A stretch of DNA of 64,000 nucleotides from Phalacrocorax aristotelis (Eukaryota; Chordata; Aves; Suliformes; Phalacrocoracidae): the NCBI RefSeq assembly GCF_949628215.1, contig NW_027441231.1, positions 186,001-250,000 on the forward strand, given 5' to 3'. The notes under the pieces are model-generated. The model was not told the DNA's origin. It saw only the letters and a list, made by a program, of their open reading frames with translations, and ran no database searches. The translations under genes and the position numbers were made by a program. Of this stretch, positions 59,252 through 64,000 are shown one piece after another (the first letter of the stretch is position 1; every line of letters begins with the position of its first letter).

Positions 59252-61243
59252 ACCGCGTACGGACCCTGCGGTGCACGTTGGTGGCCTGGCCCGGCCCGCT
59301 GCGGGCTATGAAGGGGGATCCTTCCTCCCCCACCTGCATGGACAGGCTCTCTCTTGCCTGCAGCAGGAAGGCAGCTGGCAGCCAGAGCGCCTTCAGTTTC
59401 TTCTGCTTTACCTTTCGTTGGCGTCTCCAGCTTCAGCCGAGGCAGCTCCTGTCCACAGCCGGGAAGGGCTCTGTGTGTCCCTTTTCGCCCCGGCGCCGCG
59501 AGGATGGCAAAGCCGGGCAGAGAGAAGCCACGCAAGCCTGAGACGGCCGCAGTCGACGGCGTCCCCGGGGGAAGGACAGACAACCACGTCCTCAGCACGG
59601 TCTCTGGGAGAGGGAAAGAAGAAACAGCGACCGTCATTACCGTCGATCGACCCTGACCAAAGCCTCTCCTTGCGCAGGGGCTTCCGGACACAGCGCCCCT
59701 TCCCCGCGCTACTGCTAAGGGCCCCTGCGCCGAGGGGGAATCCAGTGCGCTTGAGGGCCGGCTCGCTGCCTTCACGACAGGGCCTGGGGGCGGCCAAGGG
59801 CTACGCAGCACGCTTCAGGGGAGGTGCCGGGGCTGGGGGCAGGCGCACGGGGCAAGGGGGGGCCAGGGGAGGCTGAGCGGGAGCTCCGGCGAGCCGGGGA
59901 GGCGGCCATCATCTGCGCCCTGGGCAGGGGGAAAAGGTCCTCCTCCTTTCCCTCTTCCCTTCTGTCAGCTCCCGGGGAACTCACCGCTTCTCGGGGAGCG
60001 GCCGCACCCGCAAGCCCCCAGAAATCAACACGAATCCAACCCCAAAAATACACCGCGCCTACCGTACGCGGCACGGCCGCCCGGCACCCGAGCGCCGGAA
60101 GACCGCGCCTCCCGCCACGCCCCGGCGAACCACGTGACAGCGCCGGCAGCCACTGCGCCAGGACTACACCTCCCGGCATGCTCTGCGCCACAACACGGCC
60201 GCCCGGCAGCCGAGCGCCGCAAGGACTACACCTCCCGGCATGCTCTGCGCCACAACACGGCCGCCCGGCAGCCGCGCGCCCCAAGGACTACACCTCCCGG
60301 CATGCTCTGCGCCACAACACGGCCGCACGGCCACCCGGCAGGCGCACCACCACAGCTCCCGGCACGCCGCCAGCCCGCCCTCCCCGCTCTCGGACCCTGC
60401 GGGCCACCGTCCCGGCCGCCGATGCACCCGGAAGCCCCACCGAGCCCTCAGCACAGCCTCGCTCTCCCCACCGCCCGCTCCGACCCGGCGCTGCCCCGCC
60501 GCAGCCCTCCTCGGGGCTTGACCCGGGACGCAGCGCTCCACCACCCAGCCCCCGCTCACCTCCTCCCTCGCTACAGTCGCAGCCCACTGACGCTCGGCCA
60601 CAGCTCCGCTCCGCCCTCGGCTCACACTGGCCCCCCGGAGCCGGGCACCACCCCTTTTCCAGGGAGGAGCCGGCACCGTCAGCCCCACCGCCCGCACCTG
60701 GGGCTCCTCCATCCAGACCCCGCCATCAGCTGAGGCGCAGCAGCAACGGGGGGCGCCCTCCCCTCACCCCCACAGTGCACCACCTCCTCCCCTGGGCTCC
60801 ATCACAGCCCCTTGCCCCACGCAAAGGCAGCGCAAACGCAGCCCTGAGGGCAAAGGAGAGGGCAGGTGTTTGTGCAGGCGCGCACGTAACAAGTCCCAGG
60901 AGCCATTCGTGGGTCAGGGTCCCCAACGCTCCCCCCCTGCCCCAAGGCCACCTCGGCCGCCGTTGCCGCAGCCGCACGGAGCTGGTGTTGGCTGCGATAG
61001 TGCTCATTTTCTCCACAGTAGCTAGGAAGGGATACGTTTTGGATTTATGCTCAAAACACCGTTAATAATGTAGAGATGTTTTGGTTCTTGCTGAGCACTG
61101 CTTCCACAGTCAGGGCCTCTTCTGGTTCTCTCAGTGCCCCACCAGCAGGTAGGCTGGGAGAGGACACAGCTGGGAAAGCTTTCCCAGCTAACTGACCAAA
61201 GGGATATTCCATACCATTTGACATCACGCTCAGCACACGCAGC
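59252..61243. promoter_or_regulatory. Long-unit CpG-island block, copy 3
   Basis: 1992 bp, with E-box at 60131-60136 and minus-strand donor (plus ACTCAC 59979-59984). A 413-codon plus-strand frame (59824-61065) runs through the ZNF143 repeats; it is broken in copies 1 and 2 by repeat-number changes, so I do not call it coding. Confidence 0.6.
60163..60311 (+). promoter_or_regulatory. Three tandem ZNF143-type sites, copy 3
   Basis: Sites begin at 60163, 60225 and 60287, all with intact GCATGC core and 62-bp spacing. Confidence 0.7.
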
Positions 61244-61566
61244 TGGGGGAAGAAGGGGGAGTCCTTGGGGGGGGGGGGGGAGGGAGGGCGGGGGCTACGG
61301 CATTTCTCTCCCTAAGTAACCATTACACATGACAGAGCCCTGCTTTCCCAGAGGTGGCTCAACACCTGCCCGCCGAAAAGGAGGAGTGAATTAATTCCTT
61401 GCTTTGCTTCCACGCACAGCTTTTGCTTTACCTATTAAACAGCCTTGATCTCAACCCATGATTTTTCTCACTCTTACCCTTCCAGCTCTCTCCCCCAGCC
61501 CACTGAGGGTGGAGTGAGCAAGCAGCTCCCTGGTGCAGAATAGCCAGCTGGGGCTAAGCCACAGCA
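61244..61566 (-). mobile_element. Nested reversed LTR with G-tract expansion
   Basis: About 323 bp, long-unit lineage. GGGGG in all other copies has become a run of 14 G followed by AGGGAGGGCGGGGG (61267-61294), a strong G-quadruplex candidate, adding about 24 bp. Confidence 0.6.
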
Positions 61567-63279
61567 CGCGCTTGTCCCGGTTTGGCAGGGAACGGACCGT
61601 CCGTCGCCTGGCTCCTGGGGCGACGGGCTGCTGGGCAGAGGGGGAGGCCACCAAAGGTGAGGAGCAGGGCACGGGACAGTAGGAAGAGAGAAGAGAAGAG
61701 CGGCATCCGGCTGGACGGGGCGGGGGGGACGTGTGTGCGTGTAGTGAGAAGGCACGAGGCAGGGAACAGGACGGCCAGAGGAGGACAGGGAGCCTGACGG
61801 AGGTGGAGATAAAAGCAGCAGAGAGAGGGGAAGAGAGGCAGCAGAAAGAGGGAAGAGCAGGACACAGACCAACAAAGAAGGAAGAGGAGCAGGCTGGAGA
61901 CGCACAAAGAACCTGGGGCAGGCAGCACGACAGCGAGGGAGGAAAGAAGAATAGGGGCAGGAAGCTGGACCGAGCGCGATGGAGAAAGACAAGATAAGCG
62001 ACAAGAACAGGGCAGAAAGGGAAGAATGAAGCCACGGGGACAGGGAGCCGAGACAGCCAATGACGGAGGGAAGGGGCCGGGGAGGGAACACCACAAAACA
62101 AACCACGGGGCTACGTGGTACAGAGCATGAGAAGGCAGAGAATTAACAATTAGGGACAGGGAGCCAGAAAAACAACAACAAAACAACACCCAAAACAAAG
62201 GGAGATGGGGAGCAAAAGGAATCGCAATGCGTACAGAAAGAAGAGAGAAACAATTCTAAAAGAGGGTCACGGGGAAGCCAGAGACAGCAAGATGGAGAAA
62301 GGACAAAAGCTACAGGCTACAGGGCAGAGAGGGAAGAATTAATGGATAGACACAGAGAGCTGGGCAGAAAGAGGTGGAGAAAGGCTGACGATCACACGGC
62401 CAACAGGGAAGAGAGAAGAGAGGGAGGAATTTTAAAAACAGGGGCAAGAAGCCAGAGAGAGGGAAAGAGAGGCAACACTAAAATGGGGACAAGCCACAGG
62501 GCGGCGAGGAGGGAACCGATGAATAAGAACAGGAGACCAAAGAGAACACAACGTAGAATGGAAAAAAGGAACAGCGGCCCAACAGGGAAGGAGGAATTAA
62601 AGATCAGGCACTGGGAGGCAGACAGAGACAAACGAAGAAACAAGTGGGAAAAAAAAAAACAAAAACCAAAAACACAACAACAGCAACGGGCTACAAAGAC
62701 AGAGAGAGAGGGAAGAAAGAAAACATAGCAGCAAGGAGCTGGACAGAGAGAGATGAGGACAAACAAATAGCACGGGTCTACGTGACAGAGAACGTGGAAT
62801 TAGAACACAGAGAGAGGGAGCCGGACAGAGAGAGAGGCCGAGAGAAACATCTAGACGGGCTACAGCGGGCAGAGGCAGGAATTAAAACCTAGGGACAGGG
62901 AGCTGGACAGAGAGAGACGGAGGTCACAGGGAACAGCGGCGGGTGCAGGAAGAACAGGAATCCACAAATAGGGAAAGGGAGCTGGACAGAGAAGAACTCA
63001 GAAAGGCAAGAACAGTAGCAGGGTACAGAGCAGACGAATTAAAAAGCGCGGCGGGAGCGTTGAGGCAGACAGAGAGATTAAGAAAAAAGCCACGGGCTAC
63101 GTGGCAAAGCAGGAGGAATTCAGAAACGGGGATGGCAACCAAGGGAGAGTGAGCTGGTGAAGGACAACGGGCATTCCAAGTGAGGGACGGGGAGCTGGGA
63201 AAAGCGAGGCAGAGAAAAACAGAATCACAGAGAGAATCAAACAAAGCCAAAAAAGAAGAAACTGAACAACAGGAACAGG

Positions 63280-63836
63280 TGTAACCAAAGCGATGAAATC
63301 AACCAACCAGAGACGGTGTTCCATTACGGGAACGTGGAGCGTACGAATCGGTGTGTCTGTCGATCTGCATTTTAGTCCCTAGGCGATCGTTAATGTCAAC
63401 AGAACAACAGACAACGTGCTTCTGTCAGAAAAGGACGACAAAACGCGGTTTCGTGGAGCGGACTGAGAAAACTAGCCAAGAAGGTAAAAAGGTAATTCCG
63501 GCAGGGGGAGATCACGACCACCGACTCACAGACCACCACCGACCCAAGTAATACCACCTACTCAGAAGAGAACAACGGAAGAGGACAACCGAGCCTGCGC
63601 AGCGATTTACATACGGAACGAGCAAGTTTGTACCGATCAGCAGACAGGGCAATAATGAATATATATGAATACGTAAAATTTTGATCTACAAATTGTACGG
63701 GAAAGGTGTGTGAGGTACGCACGCCAGGAGGAGCGATCCCCCATGCATCTGGCGCCGTGAATAAAGAATGCCTGCTCTTTAATACTAAATTGGCGTTGAG
63801 GAGTCGTTTCCGATTTTACCGCGTTTTTCGGTAACA
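63280..63836 (+). mobile_element. Direct LTR-like segment, 557-bp form
   Basis: TGTAACC to GGTAACA. It has about 50 extra bases around 63541-63590 (AGTAATACCACC, AGAAGAGAACAACGG) and lacks the ACTGCCAAG segment. It is the most diverged direct LTR of the window and may be nearest to an older form. Confidence 0.55.
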
Positions 63837-63851
63837 CAGGGAGTCAGACCA

Positions 63852-64000
63852 AGAGGGCCAGAGAAAGACAAAATACCGACAGGCTACAGGACAGAGCAGG
63901 AGGAATAAAAAAACGGAGCCAGAGCCAGGCAGAGAGAGGCGGAGATAGAAAAAGGAGCCACAGGCTACAGGACAGAGAGAGGGAGGACTGAAAAAGACGG
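63852..64000 (+). repeat. Array 2 unit 7, partial leader
   Basis: Purine-rich leader of the AGAGGGCC type, cut by the window end. It has AATAAAAAAACGG with a short internal loss relative to the other leaders. Confidence 0.85.

Larger units (their letters stand above)
58712..63851 (+). repeat. Array 2 unit 6 (long type, 5140 bp)
   Basis: Complete long unit. It ends in an unusual 557-bp LTR and is followed directly by another AGAGGGCC-type leader, without a short unit beginning between them inside the window. Confidence 0.92.
41431..64000 (+). repeat. Array 2: second macrosatellite array, same orientation
   Basis: Phase points at 46569, 49627, 52685, 55744, 58712 and 63852 give periods of 3058, 3058, 3059, 2968 and 5140 bp, after a truncated long unit. 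It runs off the right end of the window. Units are as similar to array 1 as to one another. Confidence 0.95.

Noticed and set aside
59824-61065. 413-codon frame in the CpG block
   Set aside because: The equivalent frame is broken or shifted in the other two near-identical blocks by changes in the 62-bp repeat number.
1-64000. tRNA, rRNA or snRNA genes
   Set aside because: No cloverleaf with A and B boxes and no rRNA core sequence was noticed by eye; a tRNAscan or Infernal run was not possible.

Overview
The window is eukaryotic and most likely from a bird, possibly a microchromosome or another repeat-rich, GC-rich chromosome. There are no bacterial-style genes. There are strong CpG islands, vertebrate housekeeping-promoter motifs (NRF1, ZNF143, ETS, CTCF, CRE), and a reversed 300-bp LTR that looks like a common avian endogenous-retrovirus LTR. 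I could not confirm any complete protein-coding gene, and most of the long open frames are by-products of stop-poor repeats.

Layout. (1) 1-14.76 kb is a tandem array of roughly 3.06-kb units. Each unit has a purine-rich leader, a short intron-like segment, a reversed 300-bp LTR, about 1.6 kb of degenerate GA-rich subrepeat, and a direct-orientation LTR-like segment of 528 bp (438 bp in one variant). One unit (6031-11112) is 5.08 kb because it keeps a 2.0-kb CpG-island block that the short units lack. (2) 14.76-41.43 kb is a non-array island. It holds two diverged copies of a dispersed repeat (15.2-15.9 and 30.0-31.5 kb), duplicated minus-strand exon-like modules (16.1 kb and 35-38 kb), CpG islands at 18-19.3 and 21-21.9 kb, a 59-bp G/C minisatellite at 20.1-21.0 kb, and a 75-77-bp minisatellite at 27.2-29.9 kb that carries an NRF1 palindrome in most units. 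(3) 41.43-64.0 kb is a second array of the same family and orientation, with four short units between two long ones.

How it may work (inference). The arrays look like a macrosatellite built from a non-coding LTR element by recombination between repeated units. The long units carry a CpG-island promoter with two or three tandem ZNF143-type sites, an E-box and a minus-strand splice donor, so each could start a minus-strand transcript. The direct LTR could start plus-strand transcripts, and a consensus splice donor and acceptor follow it. The island between the arrays contains candidate CTCF and NRF1 anchor sites and may hold one or more minus-strand, probably non-coding, transcription units.
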